64,000 bases of DNA from Streptomyces sp. NBC_01264 (GCF_026340675.1 NZ_JAPEOX010000001.1:6324001-6388000), one strand, 5' to 3'. Shown: positions 24,425-31,768, counted from the stretch's first letter. Numbers and translations: made by a program. Notes: generated by a model not told the origin, from the sequence alone.

Positions 24425-26545
24425 GAAGGGCACGGCGCCCTCGATGTCGCGGCGTTGGTAGCCGGCGCCGTTGACTCCGTCGATCTTCACTTGCTTGCTG
24501 GTGCGCTTCACCCCGGCCTGGTCGAGGTCCTTGGCCAGGCGGTCGGCGTCGTAGTCGCCGTAGGTGTCTTCGTCCATGTTGGACAGCCGGTCGAGGAGGT
24601 CCCGCGTGAACATGCGGGGGCTGTGCTTCATGGCCTCGAGGACGTCGGAGATGATGGCCGGCACTCGCAGGCCCTGCTCCTCTGCGCCGGTCACGAGGTC
24701 ACCGGCGGCGTCTCCGGTGAGCTGCCCGATGTCCTTGCGCATGGCACGACCCTTGGCGCACATGGCGTTGAACTCGGCGGTGGTCAGCAGGTCGTTCTTG
24801 ACGGTGGCGAAAGACGCCGGCCCGGTGACCAGGACGACGACGCCCTTGTGGTCCTCGGACAGCACCGACGCATCGGCGCCCATCGAGGCCTTGCCCTTGC
24901 CCAACACCATGTCCGAGGACGTCTGGTCGGTGACCTGCGTGCACGCGCGGATGGTGATGATCTCGCGGAGCTTCGTCGGGACGCTCTCGGCGTCGGGGCG
25001 CTGGCTGGCGTAGTTGGAGATGAAGCCGGCGGCCGGTCCGCGGCGGGCGATGCGGGCCATGTCGTCGATGACGGCCTTGCGTTCCTTCTCGTCGCCGATG
25101 GCGATGAAGCATTCCTGCAGCTCATCGACGGTGAAGAAGATGAACGGCATGTTGTACTTCTCGACGATGTACGGGGTCAGCTTGCCCTCGGGGCAGATGC
25201 TGGTGGGCAGCTCCCGCAGGATCGCGAAGCGGCGTTCCATCTCCGACAACATCTCCTGCAGCATCGCCTTGAACGCCTCGATCGCGTCGTCCTCGGCACC
25301 GAGGACCAGGCGGTGGGCGACCTGCCGCATCTGCATCCAGTCCTGCCCGCCCTTGAAGTCGGCGACGTAGTGCCGCACCCACGGGTCGAGGAGGCCGGCC
25401 GCCGTCAGCAGGCGCTGCGTGAACGTCTTGCCGCGGCGGGGCAGGCCCCCGAAGAACATCGACTGCCAGACCACCGGTACGGCCACCCGGTTGCCGCGGG
25501 CATCCTGCCCGAACGGGACCGCGTCCCACACCGAGAACCGGTCCAGCTTCACCAGCGGCGACGGGATCGGGTCGGCCAGGTACGGGTCATCGTCGGCAAC
25601 CCACATTGACACCCGCGACGCGTTACCGCCCTGCGCTGCGCGGACGCGGGACATGACGACCTGAATCTCGTCTACGCCGAGCTCGGCGGCGAGGGTGGTC
25701 CGCTTGGCGAGAACGTCCGCAGCAGTCTTCCCGCCGCCCTTCGGCAGGTCGAAGACAACCGCCCAGCCGCGGCCGTCACGGACCGGCCCCATGATGCAGG
25801 CGACCTTGGGTCCGTCTTCGTCGCCCTTGCCGCTTTTCAGGAGGCTGGCGGCGCGCAGCGCGTCGTTGAGCTGCTGGGCGCTCATGTCGACGCGCAGAGG
25901 CGGGACACCGTGGTCGAGCAGCTGTGTCTTGTCGCCGCGGCCGAGGTAGGCGAGCGGGGTGACGACGGCGCCGGTCATGCCGGTCAGCAGCAGAGGCGGC
26001 GCCAGGTAGAAGCCGAGCGCAGCAGCGGTAACACCGACGGCTGCCGCCCCGAACCGCCAGCGGCGGGAACGGGTACGGATGCCGTGGGCGAGCTGGAGCT
26101 GAGCGGCCAGCTCGACGTCTTCGGGCTTCAGCCTCGACTGCGCCCGCAGCGCCTTGTACACGGCGGTGTGGTCCTGCGCGGACAGGGTCGGCCACAGGCC
26201 CACGGCGGCCCGGTAGAAGCCGCGGGAGGCCAGCCACACCGTCTTGACCGCGTACTTGGGGACGCGGATGCCGTGGAAGCGGGTGTGCCACCAGCACAGC
26301 CGGCCGAGGGCCGTGGTGTTGGCCTTCAGCAGTGCCGGGGTACGGGCCCACGCAGGCAGTACGGGCGCGTCGGGGACGGTCAGCCAGTCGGCCAGCGGGT
26401 TGTCCGGGCGGTCGACGGCCTCGACGGTCGGGGCGGGCGGTTCGGGGCGCTCCGAAGCGGCGGGCGCGGGGACGGGTACGGGCTTGAGAAGGGTGATCGG
26501 GTGGCCGTTGACCGGTCCAAGGATGGTGTCCGTCATGCTGGTCAC
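24416..26545 (-). CDS. traB: FtsK/SpoIIIE-type DNA translocase (Tra)
   Basis: A 709-aa transfer protein. A Pro-rich N-terminus precedes two hydrophobic segments (about 165-200, GVTAAALGFYLAPPLLL...), then the FtsK-like motor with Walker A GGLPRRGKTF (366-375) and Walker B FIFFTVDELQE (about 469-479), and a C-terminal winged-helix-like region. In streptomycete AICEs and plasmids one such protein moves double-stranded DNA between mycelia. GTG at 26545 has CCAGGAG upstream; an ATG three codons later is possible. The symbol is by analogy to pSAM2/pSVH1-type TraB. Confidence 0.85.
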   Translation of the reverse strand: MTSMTDTILGPVNGHPITLLKPVPVPAPAASERPEPPAPTVEAVDRPDNPLADWLTVPDAPVLPAWARTPALLKANTTALGRLCWWHTRFHGIRVPKYAVKTVWLASRGFYRAAVGLWPTLSAQDHTAVYKALRAQSRLKPEDVELAAQLQLAHGIRTRSRRWRFGAAAVGVTAAALGFYLAPPLLLTGMTGAVVTPLAYLGRGDKTQLLDHGVPPLRVDMSAQQLNDALRAASLLKSGKGDEDGPKVACIMGPVRDGRGWAVVFDLPKGGGKTAADVLAKRTTLAAELGVDEIQVVMSRVRAAQGGNASRVSMWVADDDPYLADPIPSPLVKLDRFSVWDAVPFGQDARGNRVAVPVVWQSMFFGGLPRRGKTFTQRLLTAAGLLDPWVRHYVADFKGGQDWMQMRQVAHRLVLGAEDDAIEAFKAMLQEMLSEMERRFAILRELPTSICPEGKLTPYIVEKYNMPFIFFTVDELQECFIAIGDEKERKAVIDDMARIARRGPAAGFISNYASQRPDAESVPTKLREIITIRACTQVTDQTSSDMVLGKGKASMGADASVLSEDHKGVVVLVTGPASFATVKNDLLTTAEFNAMCAKGRAMRKDIGQLTGDAAGDLVTGAEEQGLRVPAIISDVLEAMKHSPRMFTRDLLDRLSNMDEDTYGDYDADRLAKDLDQAGVKRTSKQVKIDGVNGAGYQRRDIEGAVPFAG

Positions 26546-26552
26546 TCCTGGT

Positions 26553-26574
26553 TTCCGTTACGCATTCCGTTACG
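26553..26574. repeat. Tandem decamer upstream of the Tra gene
   Basis: TTCCGTTACG occurs twice, at 26553-26562 and 26565-26574, spaced 12 bp, directly before the Tra ribosome site. It may be an operator or part of a transfer recognition locus; two copies are too few to decide. Confidence 0.4.
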
Positions 26575-26582
26575 GGCTGGGG

Positions 26583-26626
26583 CACGGGGCGGCCGGCGAC
26601 CTTGCCGGGATGGCGGCCGCCCCGTG
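26583..26626 (-). terminator. Strong hairpin before the Tra gene
   Basis: CACGGGGCGGCCG pairs with CGGCCGCCCCGTG across an 18-nt loop, between the 57-aa gene and Tra. It may cut Tra expression relative to the upstream genes. Confidence 0.6.
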
Positions 26627-26632
26627 GTGTAG

Positions 26633-26806
26633 CTACTTCTGCTGCTGCTTCTCTTCGCGCTTGCGGGCGCCCTCGATGACCTTCTCGAACTTCTTCTCGA
26701 GGTCGCCCTGGTAGACGGTCTGGGAGGCGATGCCACGCTTGGCCATCCGGGCGGTCAGCCACGCGAGCTTGGCGATCTCACCAGCGGTGTACTTCGGATC
26801 CTGCAT
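26633..26806 (-). CDS. Small charged protein, 57 aa
   Basis: ATG at 26806 with AAAGGA just upstream. The sequence begins MQDPKYTAGEIAKLAWLTARMA and ends in a Lys/Glu/Gln-rich helix (ARKREEKQQQK). No known domain. Clear ribosome site and codon use support it. It sits directly before Tra. Confidence 0.65.
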   Translation of the reverse strand: MQDPKYTAGEIAKLAWLTARMAKRGIASQTVYQGDLEKKFEKVIEGARKREEKQQQK

Positions 26807-26825
26807 GGCGGCGGTCCTTTCGGGG

Positions 26826-27008
26826 CTAGGAGGCGGTGACGCGGGGCCGGCGGCTGGTGTTCCCGCCGGTCGTCGAGGGGTTGGTGGCCGGGCTGGTCCC
26901 GCCGATCAGGTGGTCGGCGGGTGCGACCTGCCGGTCGTAGCGCTGTCGGGGGTGCGTGCTCTCGTTCGGCCGGGCCTGCTCGGGGCTCGGTTCGTCGCGG
27001 CGAGGCAT
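26826..27008 (-). CDS. Small hydrophilic protein, 60 aa
   Basis: ATG at 27008 with GGAAGGA about nine bases upstream. MPRRDEPSPEQARPNESTH... is Pro/Arg/Thr-rich and probably disordered. Unknown function; supported by position and ribosome site only. Confidence 0.5.
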   Translation of the reverse strand: MPRRDEPSPEQARPNESTHPRQRYDRQVAPADHLIGGTSPATNPSTTGGNTSRRPRVTAS

Positions 27009-27029
27009 GACGGGTGGTCCTTCCGTTGG

Positions 27030-27464
27030 TCAGGCGGTGTGGGCGAGCAGGTAGCGCGGGGCGAGCCAGGCGGCGGGCGGGGAGCCGACGTTGTGCGGGT
27101 GGGCGGTCCATTCGCCGCCGGTGCCGCGGGTGAAGGCGGTCGGCGTGATCGTGACGGTCAGATCGCCGCGACCGAGGTCCTCGTGGAGCTGGGCCAGGTC
27201 GTCGGGGCCGAGGATGTCGAGGGTGTAGGCGGTAAGGGCGGCCAGTGCCCGGTCCTGCGTGAGGTCGGGGCCGACCACGATCAGGTGGCCCTCGGGGACC
27301 TCCGGGTCACCGAGTTCGGCGACGAGGAGTCCCGCGTACTCCCCGCCCATGTCGGCGGCGGTCGGCACGAACGGCTCGTCCGGGTTGTCGGCGTCCTCGC
27401 AGGCGGCGTTGCAGTACGGGTAGCCGCCAGGGGCGCCGCAGAGCAGGCACTCCACCACGGTCAC
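27030..27464 (-). CDS. Hypothetical protein with N-terminal zinc-knuckle, 144 aa
   Basis: Starts VTVVECLLCGAPGGYPYCNAAC, a four-cysteine zinc-binding look, then an acidic domain (PEVPEGHLIVVGPDLTQDRAL). GTG at 27464 overlaps the stop of the 62-aa gene (GTGA). Part of the spread/transfer gene run; function unknown. Confidence 0.7.
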   Translation of the reverse strand: MTVVECLLCGAPGGYPYCNAACEDADNPDEPFVPTAADMGGEYAGLLVAELGDPEVPEGHLIVVGPDLTQDRALAALTAYTLDILGPDDLAQLHEDLGRGDLTVTITPTAFTRGTGGEWTAHPHNVGSPPAAWLAPRYLLAHTA

Positions 27465-27649
27465 CGGCCGATCGAGTCGACGCGGCCGTCCTCGACGACG
27501 ACGGCGAGGAAGCAGGTGCCGCACTCCCAGTCGTCGGAGGTGCCCATGAGCGTCAGCTCCATGGGCTGGCCGTGGCAGACGATCGGGGTACCGGTCCCGA
27601 CGTACTCGCCGACAGTCAGGTCGGTGGCGGTGATGGTCTCGGTGCTCAC
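27461..27649 (-). CDS. Hypothetical protein, 62 aa
   Basis: VSTETITATDLTVGEYVGTG...DWECGTCFLAVVVEDGRVDSIG. A beta-rich small protein with one CxxC. Overlaps both neighbours by 4 nt, so it is translated as part of the same coupled chain. Confidence 0.65.
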   Translation of the reverse strand: MSTETITATDLTVGEYVGTGTPIVCHGQPMELTLMGTSDDWECGTCFLAVVVEDGRVDSIGR

Positions 27650-27789
27650 TGGTTGGTCTCCTTCGCGTCCTGCTCGTCCAGGTCCTTGTGGTACTCGGCC
27701 TCGTCGGCCTGCCAGATCTCCTCGTCCAGCTGCGCCAGATCCGCCATGCGGCGGTCGTAGGCATCCATCTCGTCGTCGGGTTCGGGCAT
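27646..27789 (-). CDS. Small acidic protein, 47 aa
   Basis: ATG at 27789 with GGAGG eight bases upstream. MPEPDDEMDAYDRRMADLAQL... is a highly acidic single helix. Its stop overlaps the next start (GTGA). Confidence 0.65.
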   Translation of the reverse strand: MPEPDDEMDAYDRRMADLAQLDEEIWQADEAEYHKDLDEQDAKETNQ

Positions 27790-27822
27790 AGCTGTGCCTC
27801 CAGTGGTCGAGCCGGGGGTGAG

Positions 27823-27921
27823 CTAGCGGGGTGTGTTGCAGCAGAGGCAGCGGCGGGGGTTGCGGAGCCCGTTCCAGGTGTCGCAGTGACGGCACCTCCA
27901 GCGGGCGAGCAGCGCGCTCAC
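27823..27921 (-). CDS. Micro-ORF with zinc-ribbon cysteines, 32 aa
   Basis: GTG at 27921 overlaps the stop of the SpdB-like gene by 4 nt. It encodes VSALLARWRCRHCDTWNGL, then CLCCNTPR: two CxxC pairs in 32 residues. Coupling and cysteine spacing suggest a real microprotein. Confidence 0.5.
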   Translation of the reverse strand: MSALLARWRCRHCDTWNGLRNPRRCLCCNTPR

Positions 27922-28835
27922 CGGTACGCGGCGCGGTCGAGCTTGCTCCGCTCCCGCCGCACAGTCGCCTCGACGGACGCCTGCTTGGCGTCCGGGACCT
28001 TGGCGAGGATCGCCTCGACGGCTTCCTGCTTGGAGGCTCCGGCGGTCAGTTCGATGCGGGCCAGGTGCGAGAGGTTCGCCTCAGGTTCGGACGGTTCGCG
28101 AACCGTGTTCGCCCTGTTCAACGCGGGTTCCCGGAGCCGGGAAGGCTCCTCGTGTTCGCGGACCTGTTCGGCCGTGATCACATTCCCGCTGCCGCGAAAG
28201 TGATCAAGCCCTGCCAGTTCGTTCAGGTCCCGCTCGGCGGCCAGGAGCTCCAACCGTGCGTGAACTTCCGCCTTCGCGGCCTGCCGGCGTGCGCTGGCGA
28301 TGGCGAGCTTGGCGTTCGCCTTGCTCATCTCCGCGGCGACCCACTGGGAGTCGGCTGGTGACAGTTCCTTGTCGACGTGCTTGAACACCGCCCACCACAG
28401 AGCCTTCGACACCAGCGACACTGCGGCGCCGACTGCGGCCATCTCCCAGCTGCCGATCTCCATGCCATGCAGGAAGATCGCGGCGGCGGCCACGAGGACC
28501 AGGCCGAGGCCTACCTTGCGCGGGAGCTCCTGTTTCTTGGGGTCGAAGCGGGCCAGGTACTCCAGCACCAGCACCGACAGCCATGCGATGTCGAAGACCG
28601 CGCCGGCCGCGTAGCCGACCCCGCCGCCGAGCAGCTGCCCGATGCTCACCGTCGACCAGACGATCGCCACGAGCGTGAGCGCCAGGACCAGACCGGAGAC
28701 GCCGACAAGGGCGATCGTGTCCTTGTCGCGGGGCAGCTTCGGCATCCGCACGCTGTACGGCTCGGACACCTGGTTCGTGGTGCCGTCGATGGTCCGGTCG
28801 ACCAGGCGGTGCCGGATCTCTTCAACGAACTTCAT
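27918..28835 (-). CDS. spdB: SpdB-like membrane protein (DUF2637-type)
   Basis: 305 aa with four hydrophobic segments between about 40 and 165 (ALVGVSGLVLALTLVAIVW, FDIAWLSVLVLEYL, GLGLVLVAAAAIFLHGM, VGAAVSLVSKALWWAVF), followed by a long charged C-terminal cytoplasmic domain. DUF2637/SpdB proteins of Streptomyces plasmids and AICEs promote spread of the element within the recipient mycelium. It is located upstream of Tra in the same orientation. Confidence 0.8.
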   Translation of the reverse strand: MKFVEEIRHRLVDRTIDGTTNQVSEPYSVRMPKLPRDKDTIALVGVSGLVLALTLVAIVWSTVSIGQLLGGGVGYAAGAVFDIAWLSVLVLEYLARFDPKKQELPRKVGLGLVLVAAAAIFLHGMEIGSWEMAAVGAAVSLVSKALWWAVFKHVDKELSPADSQWVAAEMSKANAKLAIASARRQAAKAEVHARLELLAAERDLNELAGLDHFRGSGNVITAEQVREHEEPSRLREPALNRANTVREPSEPEANLSHLARIELTAGASKQEAVEAILAKVPDAKQASVEATVRRERSKLDRAAYR

Positions 28836-29025
28836 CGGAGACTCCTTCGGCTACGCGCACCACGCGGTGGGCGGCCAGGTTGGCGCCGTGCCGGTCAGCG
28901 GCACGGTTGGCGATGATCAGGGCGGCCATCAGGGCCGGAATCTCGGGGAGGGGCCGGGCCGACCGGCGGAGGGAACGCAGCGCGGCGTTCTCCGTCGGCC
29001 GGCGGATCGGCCAGTGCGAGGTCAC
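28822..29025 (-). CDS. Hypothetical protein, 67 aa
   Basis: Starts VTSHWPIRRPTENAALRSLRR; basic N-terminal half and helical centre (IPALMAALIIANRAADRHG). Its GTG overlaps the upstream stop by 4 nt and its end overlaps the SpdB-like gene by 14 nt. Function unknown. Confidence 0.65.
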   Translation of the reverse strand: MTSHWPIRRPTENAALRSLRRSARPLPEIPALMAALIIANRAADRHGANLAAHRVVRVAEGVSDEVR

Positions 29026-29396
29026 TCGGATTCCCGCAAGGCCTGCAGGCGGTCCCGGAGGGGGAGCAGGCCGTACAGGGCGTGCGCGGTGATCGCGGCG
29101 GCCAGGTCGCCGATGCCGGCCGGGCTGAACTCGGCGTGCTCCCCGTCGATCTCCACGACGACCGTTACGTCCCTGCTGCCGTGCTCGGCAAACGGGAACT
29201 GCGACAGGTTCGCCTTCAGGAACTCGACCCGCCCGCGGCCAGCGACGTCCACCGAGGCAGCGTGCTCGACTCCGTCGTGGCGGATGCCGGACCTGTGGTT
29301 GCCGGCCGGGTGCGCGATGACGCACCACGAGGGCTCCTCGAGGGCGACCGGCCCGTGGTCGAGGGTCTCCACGGTCACCGTGCGCGGGGCGCTCAC
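29022..29396 (-). CDS. DUF6907-like element protein
   Basis: 124 aa. TVTVETLDHGPVALEEPSWCVIAH followed by HRSGIRHDGVEHAASV resembles a protein family common on streptomycete plasmids and AICEs (recalled as DUF6907). Biochemical role unknown. It overlaps both neighbours by 4 nt. Confidence 0.65.
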   Translation of the reverse strand: MSAPRTVTVETLDHGPVALEEPSWCVIAHPAGNHRSGIRHDGVEHAASVDVAGRGRVEFLKANLSQFPFAEHGSRDVTVVVEIDGEHAEFSPAGIGDLAAAITAHALYGLLPLRDRLQALRESE

Positions 29397-29746
29397 GCTG
29401 CCACCGCCGGGAGCGCCGCGTGGACCTCGGTCTTGAACGGCTCCGGCAGCGACCCCATCGGCAGGCCGAGGGCGGCGCAGAGCAGGTAGCGCGGGAAGAA
29501 GTCGAGCTCGAAGTCACCCAGGTTCGGGGAGAGCGTCAGGATGATCCGGCCGTTGTTCGCCACAACGACCATTCCGAAGAAGCCGGGGTCGGTGATCTCG
29601 GAGGTGACGACCCGGACGTCGTACTCGGCGACCAGCGCCGCCAGGTCGGCCTCGAAGATGTAGTCGAACGTCTTGTGGCTGGCGGGCACCTGCTCGGCGA
29701 CCAGGCGCAGCCGGGCCGGCGCTATGGCCTTGGTGGCGGCGTTCAC
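29393..29746 (-). CDS. Hypothetical element protein, 117 aa
   Basis: An alpha/beta protein (FDYIFEADLAALVAEYDVRVV, then NNGRIILTLSPNLGDFELDFFPRYLL). No motif is recognised; there is no HExxH despite the general look. Coupled by 4-nt overlaps at both ends. Confidence 0.65.
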   Translation of the reverse strand: MNAATKAIAPARLRLVAEQVPASHKTFDYIFEADLAALVAEYDVRVVTSEITDPGFFGMVVVANNGRIILTLSPNLGDFELDFFPRYLLCAALGLPMGSLPEPFKTEVHAALPAVAA

Positions 29747-29991
29747 AGCGCCACCGCCAGCTCGCTCGTCGGGATGCCGCGCTCGTCGGCGTAGGCCTTG
29801 AGAGCGGAGCGGGGGATGCGAATGGTGCCGCGGCCGGCGCCGACGCGGTACGAGCCGAGCAGGCCCGTCCGGACGGCGAGGTAGACCGTGGAGACGTCGA
29901 CACCGAGTGCGACGGCCACGTCCTTGACCCTGAGCGGCCGGAGGCGCTCTACGGGCTGCCTCTGGGCATGCGGGATAAGCTCAACGTGCAT
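29743..29991 (-). CDS. Excisionase/HTH_17-type DNA-binding protein
   Basis: 82 aa; LRVKDVAVALGVDVSTVYLAVRTGLLGSYRVGAGRGTIRIP is a winged HTH. ATG at 29991 has TTGAGG seven bases upstream. It leads the leftward spread/transfer operon and faces the GntR gene, so it may be an activator of transfer or a second excisionase. Confidence 0.75.
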   Translation of the reverse strand: MHVELIPHAQRQPVERLRPLRVKDVAVALGVDVSTVYLAVRTGLLGSYRVGAGRGTIRIPRSALKAYADERGIPTSELAVAL

Positions 29992-30017
29992 CTGAGACCT
30001 CAACTCTTGGATGCGAG

Positions 30018-30064
30018 GCCCTGGCGGGCGCGGTGTTAGAGCACCGCGATCACCCCGCCAGGGC
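30018..30064. other. Long bulged hairpin between divergent operons
   Basis: GCCCTGGCGGG-CGCGGTG pairs with CACCGCG-(ATCAC bulge)-CCCGCCAGGGC: 18 base pairs with one bulge and a 6-nt loop, followed on the plus strand by TTTT. No rightward gene precedes it, so it is an odd terminator; it may instead be a structured leader of the leftward operon or a replication-related hairpin. Confidence 0.5.
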
Positions 30065-30089
30065 TTTTCGTTTGCCTTCCACTAGAGTC

Positions 30090-30164
30090 AGTCCTAGAAC
30101 TGCTCCCCAGTGGATGACTTGAAGGTACGCCCGCCACCCCTCCAAAGCAAGCAGTTCTAGAACT
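30090..30164. promoter_or_regulatory. Two GntR-type operators upstream of the repressor gene
   Basis: AGTTCTAGAACT (30153-30164) is a perfect 12-bp palindrome and AGTCCTAGAACT (30090-30101) a one-mismatch copy. They lie just upstream of the GntR/HutC gene and likely mediate its autoregulation and control of the divergent operon. Confidence 0.75.
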
Positions 30165-30190
30165 AAATCCAAAGATGCCAAAGGAGAGCC

Positions 30191-30985
30191 ATGAAGCCAT
30201 ACGAGAAAATTGCCGCTGACCTGCGGCGTCGCATCGAAGCGGGCGAATGGGCTGCGGGGGACACGCTGCCTACGACTGACCAGCTTGTGGCCCACTATGA
30301 GCACTCTCGGCAGACTGTCCGGACTGCAGTTGAGGTGCTCGCCCGCGACGGGCTCGTTCGAGTCGTCAAGCGCAGCGGGACGATCGTTCAGGACAGGTCG
30401 GTGGGCCGGCGGCGCATCGCTCGGTCGACCACCGTCATGCGTGACCCGCTCCGCGGATACGTCTTCCCGGCGGCGAGCCGGCCGGATGAACCGTGGGAGG
30501 TTCACGGTCAGCCCAAGCGCATGCTTGCGCCGATTCCCTCCGGCGTCGCTGAGCGGCTCGGCCTGGAGGCTGGCCTGGAGGTGATGCGCAGGCGCCGGGT
30601 TACCAGCCCTGCAGGGGAGCCCCCCTTCCAGATCGCCGATGCCTGGATCCACCCTGACGCCCTCCGGGAGGCGCCCCAGGCAGGAGAGATCAGCACAGGG
30701 CCGGGGGGTTACCTGGACCGAATCGAGGAAGCCGGCCATGGCCCCCTCGAGTGGGAAGAGACCACACGGATTCGCATGCCGGCCAAGGAAGAGGCCAGCC
30801 TGCTCCAGGTCGCCATGGAGATGCCTGTCTGGGAAATGACCACGGTCGGGTTCTCCGCCCGGACGGGGCAACCTGTCGAAGCGTCTGTCCGCGTGATCCC
30901 CGCCGATAGGGCAGAACTGGTCTCCAAGCTCCAGCGAGGCCCCTCGGCGCAGTGGCCCGTGGAACCCGTGACTCCGAAGGCGTGA
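30191..30985 (+). CDS. GntR/HutC-family repressor (KorSA-like)
   Basis: 264 aa. The N-terminal winged HTH (YEKIAADLRRRIEAGEW...TDQLVAHYEHSRQTVRTAVEVLARDG) is followed by a UTRA ligand domain, the HutC subfamily arrangement. AICEs such as pSAM2 carry a GntR-type repressor (KorSA) that holds the element in the integrated state. ATG at 30191 has AAAGGAG upstream. Two palindromic operators lie upstream. Confidence 0.85.
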   Translation: MKPYEKIAADLRRRIEAGEWAAGDTLPTTDQLVAHYEHSRQTVRTAVEVLARDGLVRVVKRSGTIVQDRSVGRRRIARSTTVMRDPLRGYVFPAASRPDEPWEVHGQPKRMLAPIPSGVAERLGLEAGLEVMRRRRVTSPAGEPPFQIADAWIHPDALREAPQAGEISTGPGGYLDRIEEAGHGPLEWEETTRIRMPAKEEASLLQVAMEMPVWEMTTVGFSARTGQPVEASVRVIPADRAELVSKLQRGPSAQWPVEPVTPKA

Positions 30986-31020
30986 CGTGTGCGGGGCTGG
31001 ATCACCTTGACCCCAGACGT

Positions 31021-31063
31021 ACAGCGATGCCCCCGCCCGGTCCCAGGGCGGGGGCATCGCTGT
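31021..31063 (+). terminator. 18-bp perfect hairpin after the GntR gene
   Basis: ACAGCGATGCCCCCGCCC pairs perfectly with its complement around a 7-nt loop (GGTCCCA). No U-tract follows, but the strength suggests termination and insulation of the chromosome from the element. Confidence 0.7.
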
Positions 31064-31080
31064 CTCACAGGCGTCTCACG
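31063..31080 (+). repeat. Candidate integrase arm sites near attR
   Basis: TCTCACA (31063-31069) and TCTCACG (31074-31080), 11 bp apart, mirror the TCTCACA pair near attL. Confidence 0.35.
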
Positions 31081-31159
31081 GACGCATGCACCCGCCTGCG
31101 TCTGACGCGGTCCCGACCTGCACAAACACGAGCGTGGCGGACGTAGCGACCCCGACACG

Positions 31160-31182
31160 GACGACATCTCGAAACTCGTCGG
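31160..31182 (+). mobile_element. attR of the integrated element
   Basis: GACGAC, five bases, then GAAACTCGTCGG (core 31171-31182), matching attL in core and spacing. The next bases, AAAAATAG, are chromosomal and form the AT-rich part of the wblC promoter. Confidence 0.7.
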
Positions 31183-31221
31183 AAAAATAGTTTGCACATG
31201 CCCAGCGAAGCCCCATAGGTT
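31183..31221 (+). promoter_or_regulatory. Probable wblC promoter with WhiB7-type AT-rich element
   Basis: AAAAATAG (31183-31190) precedes TTGCAC (31192-31197), 18-bp spacer, TAGGTT (31216-31221). An AT-rich stretch just before the -35 is the known signature of WhiB7-activated promoters, consistent with autoactivation. The leader from here to the wblC start is about 630 nt. Confidence 0.65.
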
Positions 31222-31340
31222 CTTAGCAACGGAAACGGTGGCTTCTCCGAAGCCCCTGATCCGTGCTGTACTTATCCGAATACGCATGGGACCAGGCCTC
31301 CGGGCCGAAGTCCCCGAGACGCCGAGAGGAGGCGAGACCA

Positions 31341-31685
31341 GTGACCAGCTTCATCACCACCACCAAAATGACCGATCGCTCGGTCGCCGCTTCCTGCACG
31401 CTCGGCTCCTCCACGCTTCTTGCCCTCACGGGTACCGGTCTGTCCGCCATTTGCGCTGACAGCCCCGTTCTGCCCGCCGCGCCCAGCGCGCTGCCGGTCA
31501 GTGAGCGCAATGAGCGACGGACCAAGGCACCGGTGGCAGTACTGGCAGCAGAAGCCCAGGCGCATGGCGCCTATGCCTTTGCGGCCGCAGCCGGTGCCGG
31601 ATCCCAGACGCAGAAGCAGACGAAGAAGCAGCACCACCTGATGTGGGCCTACCGCGGGCTCGAACCCTGGAGTGATCCAGCCTGA
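31341..31685 (+). CDS. Upstream ORF in the wblC leader
   Basis: 114 codons. GTG at 31341 has GAGGAGG upstream. The product (VTSFITTTKMTDRSVAASC...HHLMWAYRGLEPWSDPA) has no known domain and its codon use is less GC-biased than the neighbours. Its stop lies inside the first of three hairpins. whiB7/wblC genes are known to be controlled by a leader ORF and ribosome-dependent attenuation, so its translation rather than its product may be what matters. Confidence 0.6.
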   Translation: MTSFITTTKMTDRSVAASCTLGSSTLLALTGTGLSAICADSPVLPAAPSALPVSERNERRTKAPVAVLAAEAQAHGAYAFAAAAGAGSQTQKQTKKQHHLMWAYRGLEPWSDPA

Positions 31686-31768
31686 TCTGACGATCAGGCC
31701 GGCGCCTTCAGGGCCGCGGAACCCCACCCGGGATCCGCGGCCCTTCTGTTTGTCCCCGAACAGGGGAC
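31681..31768 (+). promoter_or_regulatory. Attenuator-like hairpins upstream of wblC
   Basis: Three hairpins: CCTGATC-TGAC-GATCAGG (31681-31698, containing the uORF stop), GGGCCGCGGA...TCCGCGGCCC (31711-31743) followed by TTCTGTTTG, and GTCCCC-GAACA-GGGGAC (31752-31768). The second looks like an intrinsic terminator. Antibiotic-stalled ribosomes on the uORF could shift the folding and let wblC be transcribed. Confidence 0.65.

Larger units (their letters stand above)
15236..31182. mobile_element. AICE-like integrative element (about 15.9 kb)
   Basis: Bounded by 12-bp direct repeats and holding integrase, prim-pol and DUF927 replication proteins, FtsK-like transfer protein, SpdB-like spread protein, excisionase-type HTH proteins and a GntR-family repressor: the gene set of actinomycete integrative and conjugative elements. 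It separates uvrD2 from wblC, which are close neighbours in related genomes. It differs from a plain AICE by carrying a P27-type small terminase subunit and an HNH endonuclease. Almost all genes point leftward, many with 4-nt overlaps; only the regulators at 23658 and 30191 point rightward. Confidence 0.85.

Noticed and set aside
27030..27764. 244-aa frame as a single gene
   Set aside because: The N-terminal part is antisense-like and overlaps two coupled small genes; the real start is the GTG at 27464.
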